From NCBI RefSeq assembly GCF_025362505.1, contig NZ_JANYGG010000044.1, positions 1 through 57,786 of the forward strand: a stretch of 57,786 bases of DNA, in the 5' to 3' direction. The DNA comes from Sphingomonas sp. Its GTDB lineage: Bacteria; Pseudomonadota; Alphaproteobacteria; Sphingomonadales; Sphingomonadaceae. Positions 8,645 to 16,661 of the stretch are shown here, in pieces. Numbering within the stretch: the first letter of the stretch is position 1; each line of letters starts with the position of its first letter. The notes under the pieces are model-generated. The model ran no database searches. It worked only from the letters and a program-made list of their open reading frames with translations, and was not told the origin of the DNA. Position numbers and translations under genes: made by a program.

Positions 8645-8794
8645 TCAGGCCGGGCGGCCGGTCCCGCGGCACCTGTCCGAACAATATTTTACTTCGTCCC
8701 AGTCGCGCTCCCATTTTTTGCGCCACGTGAAAGGGCGTTGGCAGGATAGGCAGATCTTGCTGGGCAGCTCTGATTTCTTGCGCATCTTGGCCAT
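8645..8794 (-). CDS. DUF2256 small zinc-ribbon-like protein
   Basis: 49 aa, too short for many gene callers. It has two CxxC/CxxxC-type pairs (ICLSCQR and YCSDRCRG) and the diagnostic [19 protein letters not shown] core of DUF2256. The ATG lies 1 bp beyond the stop of the upstream photolyase gene, so they are co-transcribed. Members often sit beside photolyase/cryptochrome genes; function unknown, metal binding likely from the cysteines. Confidence 0.85.
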   Translation of the reverse strand: MAKMRKKSELPSKICLSCQRPFTWRKKWERDWDEVKYCSDRCRGTGRPA

Positions 8795-8795
8795 G

Positions 8796-10337
8796 TCACA
8801 GATCCAGCGAAAATTGAGGAGCCGCAAGCTTGGGCTCGAGCGCACGCGCCTTTGCACCACGCCGTGCCCTGAGTCCCGCGCGTGACCCGTGTTTGATATA
8901 TACGCCTTGGGCTTCGGCACGCGCTTCAGCCGATTTGCGACGACTGAAAATCTCGTTCTTGGCGCGCTCGGTCGCTGCCTTGTGGTCCACGATCCGCAAG
9001 GGATAGCCGGGACAGGGTGAAGCATTGGCGAAGACATCGATTCGCCATGGCTCATGCACGAGTGCGCCGGCCACACCCGCCAGTTCAGGAACCCACGCAC
9101 GGATAAAATCCCCGCTCGGGTCTTGGTCATGGCCTTGCTTGATTGGCGAATAGACCCGGACGGTGTTGATGCCGGTTTCGCCCGATTGCATCTGGCATTG
9201 CGACCAATGGATCCCGGGTTCAAAATCGACGAACTTGCGCGCGAGAACCAGTCCGGCCTCCTGCCACGGAAGCCACAGATCATAGGTCGCGAACGACATC
9301 AGCATCGCGCGCATCCGGAAATTGATATAGCCGACTGCGTTGAGATAACGCATCGCGGCATCGATGAACGGATACCCCGTACGACCTTCGCTCCACGCTT
9401 GAAGATGCGCGGCATCGCCGGGCCGAGGTCGCATACCGATATAGATTTTGGCGAATGGTTCCCACTCGATCGCGGGCTCTCGCTCAAGCTTCTGGATGAA
9501 GTGACAATGCCAGTGAAGCCGGGCGGTGAAAGACCTTATCGATCGTCCCCAGATGCTATGGTTCGCTGGCCGCTCCCGGGCCAGTTGCGCCGCACGTTGT
9601 TGCGCCGCCTGATAAACTTCGCGCACCGAAAGCGTGCCATAAGCCAGATGGGGCGAAAGCCGAGAGCAGGTTTGCTCGGCAGTGACAGGCGACGACATTT
9701 CACGCGTATAATGCTCGCCCCGTTCGGACAGAAAACTGTGCAGCAAGGCGACGCCCGCCGCGCGGCCCGGTTGCTGCAGATGAACAAGTCCATCCGGAGC
9801 AAGGCCGAGCATGTCGCACGTCGGCAGCGGGTCCGAAGCGACGGGCTCAGCCCAGATGATGTCGGGCGTCGAAGCGATCGGCTGCTGCATCATTGTATTC
9901 CAGCGCTTGGCCCAATGGTCGCGATTGAGCCTGCGCTCGCGATGCACGCCAAACTGTTGCCGCTCGGCCCAGGGAATTGTATTAGCCTTGGTCCACGCCT
10001 TGACTTTCCGGTCGCGCGCGAAAGTCCAGCCATTGCCGGTTTCCTCGTGCGACCAAAGATCGAACGTTCCAAACGCTCGACGCAGCTCGTCAAGGACCTC
10101 GATCGCCTTTCCGCTGCGGATAATCAGTTGTCCGCCTTGAGTAGCGATTTGCGTGCTTAATTCGGCAATGCAACCGCGCCAGAATTGCCATTGCCGCGCG
10201 GACGTGTCGGGCAACTGCCAATAATCGGGCTCAACAATGACGAGCGGGAGCACCGGCCCGCAGCGTGCCGCGTCAGCCAGGGCAGCATGGTCGATCAACC
10301 GCAGGTCGCGCTTGAACCAGACAAGCTGGATCGTCAC
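8796..10337 (-). CDS. Deoxyribodipyrimidine photolyase / cryptochrome family protein
   Basis: 513 aa from a GTG start that overlaps the stop of the upstream gene (GTGA). It has canonical domain order. The N-terminal alpha/beta antenna domain opens [11 protein letters not shown]. The C-terminal FAD domain carries [16 protein letters not shown], then [15 protein letters not shown] and [11 protein letters not shown]. The end of the FAD domain departs from classical CPD photolyases ([12 protein letters not shown] in place of the usual ASNNGGWQW), so it belongs to a side branch. Activity is uncertain: CPD repair, ssDNA repair or light sensing are all possible. A basic tail of about 100 residues follows. 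Confidence 0.85.
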   Translation of the reverse strand: MTIQLVWFKRDLRLIDHAALADAARCGPVLPLVIVEPDYWQLPDTSARQWQFWRGCIAELSTQIATQGGQLIIRSGKAIEVLDELRRAFGTFDLWSHEETGNGWTFARDRKVKAWTKANTIPWAERQQFGVHRERRLNRDHWAKRWNTMMQQPIASTPDIIWAEPVASDPLPTCDMLGLAPDGLVHLQQPGRAAGVALLHSFLSERGEHYTREMSSPVTAEQTCSRLSPHLAYGTLSVREVYQAAQQRAAQLARERPANHSIWGRSIRSFTARLHWHCHFIQKLEREPAIEWEPFAKIYIGMRPRPGDAAHLQAWSEGRTGYPFIDAAMRYLNAVGYINFRMRAMLMSFATYDLWLPWQEAGLVLARKFVDFEPGIHWSQCQMQSGETGINTVRVYSPIKQGHDQDPSGDFIRAWVPELAGVAGALVHEPWRIDVFANASPCPGYPLRIVDHKAATERAKNEIFSRRKSAEARAEAQGVYIKHGSRAGLRARRGAKARALEPKLAAPQFSLDL

Positions 10338-11494
10338 GTCGTGATCAACCCCGGGATCTTGTCCTTGAATGCGAAAAATCCCTTGGATGCATGCGGCCAT
10401 GCGGCGCTGTCCCAAGCCCGGCGAACGGGCACCAGCGCGACGCCGGCTGAGGCAAGCTCCGCAGCAACTGCCGACAGCTGGCTGCCGACTGGTCCAATCG
10501 GGGCATAGGGCGTGGCGATGGCCGTGAGCCGAAGTGCCTCGGCCCAACGGATCAAAGCGGCGCCATCAAACTTGTCCAGCATCGCACCGGGGACGCGCAA
10601 CAGAGTGGCGTTTCTCGAAAGAGCCTCGTCAAGCGCAGCTGTCATGAACGCCGCAACCATCGCCGACCGGGTTGCCGGCATGGGTGCCGCAGCCAGTGCG
10701 GTCACGCGCAGATCGCCAAGCTCAAGGCTTTCAGGGTGAAGATCCTCCTCGGTCAGCAGCAGTCCGACGGCGCCTTTCGGCAACGGCGGCGTGTCCGCGA
10801 TCGGAACGCTGGCTATCGGTGACTCGATCGGCGGGCCCGCGACATAGACAAACGGATCGGGGGTAAATCTTTCGTTGGTAAACTTGGCGATGTTGGCGGC
10901 CTTGGCGAGATAGGTTTTGCCCGCCGTCTGCAACCCCGCCACCCAGCGCCATGACAGCGTGTTCGAAGCAGGATCACCGTCGATCAGATGATGATGGAAG
11001 AAGTCGGCACCAAGCTGCCATGGCAAGCCGAGCACGAAAATCCACAAGCTGGCAAACCACATCCGCGCATGATTATGGAGATAGCCGGCCTCCTTCAGCT
11101 CCACCGTCCATGCGTCAAAACACGCGATGCCGGTCGAACCGGCGCAGGCGGCATGATATTCCGCCGACCGGGTCAGGCTGTCCACCTCGGCCAGGTATTG
11201 CGTCCAAACCGCTGGGCGCATCTCGAGCCAGCCTTTCCAATAGGTCCGCCAGCAAACTTCCTGAATGAATTTTTCTGCATCGACGAAACGGTGTCGCGCG
11301 AGGACACGTTTGATCACTTCCTGCTCGGTAATCAGCCGATGCCGAATGTAGGGCGACAGCATTGAGATATTTGTCCGATCAGTCGGCCCATGATCGAAAT
11401 TGCGCTGCCCGGCATATTGTCGCCCGGCATGCGGCAAGAACGCTTCAAGCGCAGCCAGTGCCGCAGCACGTGACGGCTGAAATATGTTGGACAT
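10334..11494 (-). CDS. FAD-binding photolyase-family protein with apparently permuted domains
   Basis: 386 aa. The N-terminal ~230 residues are a photolyase FAD-binding domain: LSPYIRHRLITEQEV near residue 47, then WRTYWKGWLEMRP, LHNHARMWFAS, and HHLIDGDPASNTLSWRW. There is no antenna domain in front. Instead the last ~140 residues look like a photolyase alpha/beta domain (VGLLLTEEDL start, then strand/helix alternation ending in a segment resembling the 'S..LYDP..i..k.G...tf..f' end of that domain). This suggests reversed domain order. It is translationally coupled to the next photolyase. FAD binding is likely; repair activity unproven. Confidence 0.75.
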   Translation of the reverse strand: MSNIFQPSRAAALAALEAFLPHAGRQYAGQRNFDHGPTDRTNISMLSPYIRHRLITEQEVIKRVLARHRFVDAEKFIQEVCWRTYWKGWLEMRPAVWTQYLAEVDSLTRSAEYHAACAGSTGIACFDAWTVELKEAGYLHNHARMWFASLWIFVLGLPWQLGADFFHHHLIDGDPASNTLSWRWVAGLQTAGKTYLAKAANIAKFTNERFTPDPFVYVAGPPIESPIASVPIADTPPLPKGAVGLLLTEEDLHPESLELGDLRVTALAAAPMPATRSAMVAAFMTAALDEALSRNATLLRVPGAMLDKFDGAALIRWAEALRLTAIATPYAPIGPVGSQLSAVAAELASAGVALVPVRRAWDSAAWPHASKGFFAFKDKIPGLITT

Positions 11495-11697
11495 ATGAAG
11501 AACGTTATCAGCCTTTGCGGTTCGGCAACAGACCCGACGACCGGATATTTTTCAGTCTTTTGAATACCGCAAGGAGCTGGTGAGGGTTTTTAAGCAAGGA
11601 TCATCTTAACCGTGGGAATCAAACTAGCGTGGCTCGCCCCGCACGCCCGAGCGCCGCGCGATGATCGTACTCGCGGCTCTCGCGAGCCAAAGTCGCC
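11495..11697. other. Intergenic region, upstream of the photolyase operon
   Basis: About 200 bp, AT-richer than its surroundings, between the start of the permuted photolyase gene and the end of the phosphatase gene. It presumably holds the promoter of the minus-strand photolyase operon. No gene, repeat or clear consensus element recognised. Confidence 0.4.
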
Positions 11698-12411
11698 TCA
11701 AACCACCTTGATGATGATCAGCGAGACATTGTCGGGCGCGCCGCGGACGAGGACGGCGTCGAGCAATTTCCCGGCGGCTTCAGACGGCTCGAATTCGGCC
11801 ATTTCGTCGCGCATTTCCCCATCATCGACAAGCCGCGTCAGCCCGTCGCTGGCCAGTAGGAACTGATCGCCCGGTCGCGCATCGCCGCCAACCGTATCGA
11901 CGATGAGCGTTTCGGCTGCGCCGACCGCACGAGTGATAACGTTGGCGTTGGGGTGGTTGTGGGCTTCGTCCGGAGCGATCATGCCGGCTTCCACCAGTTC
12001 CTGGACCAGGCTGTGGTCGCGGGTCAGCTGGCGGATGACCCCGCTGCGCACCCGATAGGCGCGGCTGTCGCCCGCCCAGAAACATCGATACTGGCCGTCG
12101 CGGATGATCAAGCCGACGACGGTGCTTCCAATCGTTCGCGGATGGATGTCGGAGCGAGCCAGCACGATCAGCTCCTGATTGACGCGGATCATCGCCGAAA
12201 CGGCATTGGCGGTGTCGGCTTCAAGGTTGCTGGTGATGGGCAGCCCGGCCAGCGCCTCGACCACCATCGCGCTGGCGACTTCGCCCGCCTCATGCCCGCC
12301 CATGCCGTCGGCTACCGCCCACAGTCCGCGCTCGGTGCATTCCAGCAAGCTGTCTTCATTCACTTTTCGGCGCAAGCCGACATGGGTTCGAGTGACGCAT
12401 TCGAAACCCAT
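11698..12411 (-). CDS. PP2C-family Ser/Thr protein phosphatase
   Basis: 237 aa, the size of compact bacterial Stp/PppA-type phosphatases. Metal-binding motifs are in order: VNEDSLL near residue 20, VADGMGGHEAGE, AGDSRAY, TRDHSLVQ, LASDGLTRLV and PDNVSLI at the end. It removes phosphate from Ser/Thr (PPM superfamily, Mn/Mg dependent). I chose the ATG at 12411 because GAGGGG lies 8-9 nt upstream; a start 15 bp further out is possible. It is divergent, 100 bp apart, from a Ser/Thr kinase, an arrangement typical of paired writer/eraser modules. In other bacteria PP2C-STK-FHA sets control type VI secretion, but no secretion genes are present here. Confidence 0.92.
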   Translation of the reverse strand: MGFECVTRTHVGLRRKVNEDSLLECTERGLWAVADGMGGHEAGEVASAMVVEALAGLPITSNLEADTANAVSAMIRVNQELIVLARSDIHPRTIGSTVVGLIIRDGQYRCFWAGDSRAYRVRSGVIRQLTRDHSLVQELVEAGMIAPDEAHNHPNANVITRAVGAAETLIVDTVGGDARPGDQFLLASDGLTRLVDDGEMRDEMAEFEPSEAAGKLLDAVLVRGAPDNVSLIIIKVV

Positions 12412-12511
12412 CCTTAAGCCCCTCATTTACGCTGCACGGCCAGACTAGCAATTAAACTTGCTACGTGCGATTTCGTTTTTTCGCAAAAGATCGTTGCGGG
12501 GGAAATCGACG

Positions 12512-14770
12512 TTGAGCAAGCCATATAGCAACCGGGCACTGCCCTCCGGCACGATATTGCGCGAATGGCGGCTCGAAGAGATATTGGGCGTCGGTGGCTT
12601 CGGCATCGTCTATAAGGGCCGCGGCATCTATTTCGATGAACTTGTTGCAATTAAGGAATATTTTCCAAGCTCGATCAGCGAGCGCGAGGCCGATGATACG
12701 GTCGTGCCGATCGATTCCGATGCCGAGGAGGTCCATGCGCTTGGCCTGAAGAAGTTCGTCGAGGAAGCCAAGCTGCTGTGGAACCTGTCGACTCCCACGC
12801 GCCACCCCAACATCGTCAACGTCCGCAGCCTGTTCGAGATTCACGGCACCGCCTACATGGTGATGGATTTCGAGGATGGGATGTCGCTGTCGCGGATGCT
12901 CAAGAAGGGCACCCGGTTCAACGAGCGCAGCCTGCTCAGCATCGTCCAGCCGATCGCCTTGGGGCTCGACCGGGCGCATCGCGTTGGCGTCTGCCATCGC
13001 GACATCAAGCCGCCCAACATCCTCATCAATCCCGACGGACGGCCGGTGCTGATCGATTTCGGCTCGGCGCGGTTCGAGGCGGCCGAGGCGACCAGCACGA
13101 CGGTTACCTTCCATACCCCGCCGTATGCGGCGATCGAACAATATGTGAAAACCTATGACCAGGGGCCGTGGACCGATATCTACGCGCTCGGCGTGGTGCT
13201 TTACGAATGCGTTGCCGGAGAAAAGCCACCCGAAGTGCTCGAGCGGCTTCATGGCGGTCTCGGGACCCCGCTCGCGAGCGGTCACTGGCCGGGCTATAGT
13301 CCTCGTTTCCTCGCTGCGGTCGACGCTGCGATGACCATCCGGCCAAGCGATCGGCCCCGCTCGATCCCCGAGTGGCTGGCGATGTTCGACGAGAAATCGC
13401 TCCCGATCCATTCGACCACGGTCGAGGTCGATGACGACGACGATGCGACCCGCTTCTCGGTCTACGACAAGAGTGTCGAGGATATCGTCCCGGTCGCGCC
13501 GCCGACGTCAACCGTGGCGCCGGGCGAGCGTATCGAAACCCAGGTGCCGGACCATCCAAGCGAGGCCGAATTCAAGCGGTCCGGGCATGAAACGAATGCG
13601 ACGAAGAAGGCCAAGCCGCTTGCCAAGGAGGCTGACCCGGTCGTGGCTTCAGCGGCGGCTTCGAAGCCCGTCGCCGAGGCTCCTCCCTCAGCGCCAACGA
13701 AGACTGATGCACAGGCCGCTTCCGCGACTCCGCAAAAGCCCGAGGTAACGGCCAAGGAAAAGCAAAAGTCCCCTCCCACCATTGGCGCGAAGTCGACGAA
13801 GTCGCCGTTGCTGATCGGTGGCGGCGCGGTTGCGCTGGCGGTCGCTGGATTTGGCGGATGGGCGATGCTTCATCGTGGGGACACCGCCCCCACCGAGGCG
13901 ACCAATGCGGTCACGCCGGCTTCGGTCGGGGCGGTGGCGCAGCGGGTCACGCTGGCCGATTACGAAACGATCGCGCCGGGCACAAAAACGCTCGCCGACG
14001 ATGCGCGCCGCGCCGGCGCTCCCGCCGTGGCGGTCGATGCCCTCGCCGCTGCCGGTGAGCGTCTTGGCGGATTCTTCGAGAGCCTCGAGCCACTCGTGGC
14101 CGACCGTGGCAAGGCCGCCGCGGCGGCGGCGCGCGCGGGCGAGATGCGAATGCTCGCCGCCTCGGCCAGTACCGACTTCGCGACCGCCCTCATGCGCGAT
14201 GCGGACAGCCGCGTGGCCCGGACGAAGGCGACAGACGATCCGGCGATCCGCAACACGCTGGCGGCGATGCATGGCGCGATCGATCCGGCGGCGACCGTCA
14301 CCGACTCGGCTCAGGCGCTCGCGCTGGCCCGCCAGGCGCTCGGCCAGTGGCAGGTGGTCGGGTCCGCGGTGAATGCGGCCGGAAAGCAGGTCGCAGCGGC
14401 AGCGAAAACCAAGGCGGCCGCGCTGGCGGCGACCGAGTCGAAGAGAGCCGCGACGACCGCGCTGAGTGTGGCGCCAACCAGCGTCTATGCAGCACCGGCG
14501 CCCGTCGCTGTTACCGCTCCCTCGACGACCGGGGTGTCGCCGGGCAAGATGGCGCAGTTCAATGCCGTGGTCGACGAAGGGCGAAGCCTCGCGCGGCAAG
14601 TGATCGGGTCGAACAACAGCCCTGCCGACGTGTCGATGGCCAAGAATTACGATAAATATCTGCGCACGCTGAAGGATTCGATGCGCGGGGTAAAGTCCGA
14701 CCGCGATGCCGACCGGCTGATTTCGCAGGCACGCCAGACCAAGGCCTATCTGGTCTATCTCAAACATTAG
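12512..14770 (+). CDS. Membrane-anchored eukaryotic-like Ser/Thr protein kinase
   Basis: 752 aa. The kinase domain occupies roughly residues 10-275. It has a glycine loop LGVGGFGIVYKG, the ATP lysine in VAIKEYF, HRDIKPPNILI (catalytic Asp) and LIDFGSAR (DFG). An acidic/proline-alanine juxtamembrane linker follows. One membrane helix lies near residue 430 (LLIGGGAVALAVAGFGGWA), then an Ala-rich, probably periplasmic or coiled C-terminal half of ~300 residues with no recognised sensor domain. The TTG at 12512 has GCGGGGGA at good spacing; an earlier TTG at 12458 is less likely. Probable partner of the adjacent PP2C and of the FHA protein at 16662-17645. Confidence 0.9.
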   Translation: MSKPYSNRALPSGTILREWRLEEILGVGGFGIVYKGRGIYFDELVAIKEYFPSSISEREADDTVVPIDSDAEEVHALGLKKFVEEAKLLWNLSTPTRHPNIVNVRSLFEIHGTAYMVMDFEDGMSLSRMLKKGTRFNERSLLSIVQPIALGLDRAHRVGVCHRDIKPPNILINPDGRPVLIDFGSARFEAAEATSTTVTFHTPPYAAIEQYVKTYDQGPWTDIYALGVVLYECVAGEKPPEVLERLHGGLGTPLASGHWPGYSPRFLAAVDAAMTIRPSDRPRSIPEWLAMFDEKSLPIHSTTVEVDDDDDATRFSVYDKSVEDIVPVAPPTSTVAPGERIETQVPDHPSEAEFKRSGHETNATKKAKPLAKEADPVVASAAASKPVAEAPPSAPTKTDAQAASATPQKPEVTAKEKQKSPPTIGAKSTKSPLLIGGGAVALAVAGFGGWAMLHRGDTAPTEATNAVTPASVGAVAQRVTLADYETIAPGTKTLADDARRAGAPAVAVDALAAAGERLGGFFESLEPLVADRGKAAAAAARAGEMRMLAASASTDFATALMRDADSRVARTKATDDPAIRNTLAAMHGAIDPAATVTDSAQALALARQALGQWQVVGSAVNAAGKQVAAAAKTKAAALAATESKRAATTALSVAPTSVYAAPAPVAVTAPSTTGVSPGKMAQFNAVVDEGRSLARQVIGSNNSPADVSMAKNYDKYLRTLKDSMRGVKSDRDADRLISQARQTKAYLVYLKH

Positions 14771-14822
14771 AGTCGGTTCGAGGACAACGGCACCGGCCAG
14801 CACCAGCGCAATTGGAACGAAT

Positions 14823-16616
14823 CTACGCCGGAATCTCCAGCGAGCGTTCGCTGTAGGCGACTGACCACTCGTTGAGGTCGGCGAGCATGATCGCTGCGGT
14901 ATTGTCTAGCGCGGCGGCGAGCGGCTCGAGCCGGCTTGCCTGCTTGAGGCGCACGGCGTTGGCTTCGAGGGCGACGACGGTGTTGGCGGAGCGGCTGGCG
15001 GCGAGGAGGTGCTCGCCATGGCCGCGCATCCCGAACACCGCGGCGCTGACCGCGGGCAATCCGGCGGTCGCGAAGATGAAAAAGCCCATGATCGACTGGA
15101 TCCAGTGATGAAGCGGGCCATAGCCGATGATGAACAAGACACAGGCGGCGATCACCGCGCCCATCAGGAAATTGCCGATCTCGTGCAGCCGGTGATCGAG
15201 CTTGTGCATCCGTTCGGCATTAACCTGATGATAGCTGGCCTGAGGTCCGACCTGTTCACGCAGCACGTCGTCGGCCAACTCGCGGATCCTTGCAGGAGTC
15301 ATAACGCCGCGCGGACTGTCGAGCTCGCGCCATACCGCCGCGGCATACCAGCGGGTCCAGTCGGCCCCGGCCTCGCGGTGCAGTTGGCCATGGATGAAGT
15401 CGCTGCGAAATGGCGTGTTGATCAGCCCCGAACGCTTCAGAAAGGCCAGCGGACGAAGCGATTCGGCCAGATGACGGTATTGCAGCCAACGGCGGTGCCA
15501 ATCGCCATTGGTTCCCGAACTGGTGTTGAGAAACAGCAGGCCGATCACACCAAGCTCGGAGATGACGAGAAAAATCTTTACGCTCGGGACGATCAAACCC
15601 ATCAGCGCCAGAAGTACCGCGAGCGCGGACAGCACGTAATTGGTGACATGACCGCTACGGAACCGCTGCGCGTAGAAGATCGCCAGGACATTGGCCCAGC
15701 CATAGCTTCGATCGAGAGTAGGCGAGGAGCTTGCCGCCTCGATGCCGTGCAAAGACTGTCGGTCGCCACGGACATCCTGTTCGATCGACCGCGCGCGGTG
15801 CGGCGCCCACGAGATCGCCTTTATCTTGAGCAACGCCAGCAGCAGCGGATATTCGATCCGCCAGTTGATGCGCTGTTCCCGCTCGGCGAAATAGAGGGCG
15901 AGTTGCTCGCGCTCGAGATCGGTATGCGGTGCCAGCGTCTCGCGCAGCAGGGCATCATAGCCCGCCGCGTCGGCCAGCGGTTCGGCAACCGGATCGATCA
16001 CGTCGCCCCCGGTCAACAGGCGCGGCGTCCCGACGGTTGCTGTCTCCCGGTCGATCGCGACGTGGATCACCGGCACCGAAGCGGCCAGCGCGAGGTCAAC
16101 GACGTGTGCGGTTCCACCGGGACCATTGCCTTCGCCGCCGTCCCAGACCGCAACCAGGATATCGGCCGCGGCGATAACGGCCTTGCCGACCAGCACATAG
16201 GCGCCTTCGGCATCCGCGCGATCACCGGGCAGCGCGAAATACTCGCCCGAGGATTCGAGCTGGCGGCGGAATTCGTCGCGTTCGACCCCTTCAGCGAAAT
16301 CCTCGCAATATTCTTCCGGGCTGAACGGCAGCAATGCCCGAACATGAAATCCGCAATCGCTCGCGATGGTTGCCGCGAGCTGGTCGGCGCCAGTCGCGAG
16401 CGGGGAGTGGAGGCGAAGCAAGGGCGGAGCGGTATCGAAGATCATTTGCTCGGAATCGTGGAGTCGCACCGCGGCCTCTCGCAGCTCGGCAAATACGGAG
16501 GCGATCACGGGTTGCAGGGCTGCGACGGCGCCCGCGGGAAGGATTACCGCGCGATGACCGGTGATGGCGATGTTGAGCGTCAGGCGGGGACGCGGCGGAT
16601 GCTGAATCGACAACAC
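14823..16616 (-). CDS. SLOG-like nucleotide-binding domain fused to four predicted membrane helices
   Basis: 597 aa. Residues ~14-200 show a Rossmannoid of the SLOG/deoxyribosyltransferase type: IAITGHR, SPLATGADQLAA, ALLPFSPEEY, ADILVAVWDGG and GGTAHVV. After a ~130-residue linker come two hydrophobic helix pairs. One is near residues 320-355 (VLSALAVLLALMGLIV, FLVISELGVIGLLFL) and one near 485-540 (FLMGAVIAACVLFIIGYG, MGFFIFATAGLPAVSAAVF). The pairs are separated by a Trp/Arg-rich soluble stretch. The layout recalls SLATT-type membrane effectors paired with SLOG sensors in conflict systems. GTG 16616 and TTG 16613 are alternative starts. The gene lies between the kinase and the TIR-FHA gene. 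Confidence 0.75.
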   Translation of the reverse strand: MLSIQHPPRPRLTLNIAITGHRAVILPAGAVAALQPVIASVFAELREAAVRLHDSEQMIFDTAPPLLRLHSPLATGADQLAATIASDCGFHVRALLPFSPEEYCEDFAEGVERDEFRRQLESSGEYFALPGDRADAEGAYVLVGKAVIAAADILVAVWDGGEGNGPGGTAHVVDLALAASVPVIHVAIDRETATVGTPRLLTGGDVIDPVAEPLADAAGYDALLRETLAPHTDLEREQLALYFAEREQRINWRIEYPLLLALLKIKAISWAPHRARSIEQDVRGDRQSLHGIEAASSSPTLDRSYGWANVLAIFYAQRFRSGHVTNYVLSALAVLLALMGLIVPSVKIFLVISELGVIGLLFLNTSSGTNGDWHRRWLQYRHLAESLRPLAFLKRSGLINTPFRSDFIHGQLHREAGADWTRWYAAAVWRELDSPRGVMTPARIRELADDVLREQVGPQASYHQVNAERMHKLDHRLHEIGNFLMGAVIAACVLFIIGYGPLHHWIQSIMGFFIFATAGLPAVSAAVFGMRGHGEHLLAASRSANTVVALEANAVRLKQASRLEPLAAALDNTAAIMLADLNEWSVAYSERSLEIPA

Positions 16617-16661
16617 TACCTCGTCAATAGGGGCTGAAGCATCTGAACCGCCGACCGGTGA

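Noticed and set aside
15009-16637. 542-codon plus-strand frame over the SLOG-membrane gene
   Set aside because: The minus-strand frame has coherent domain motifs and membrane helices; the plus frame does not.
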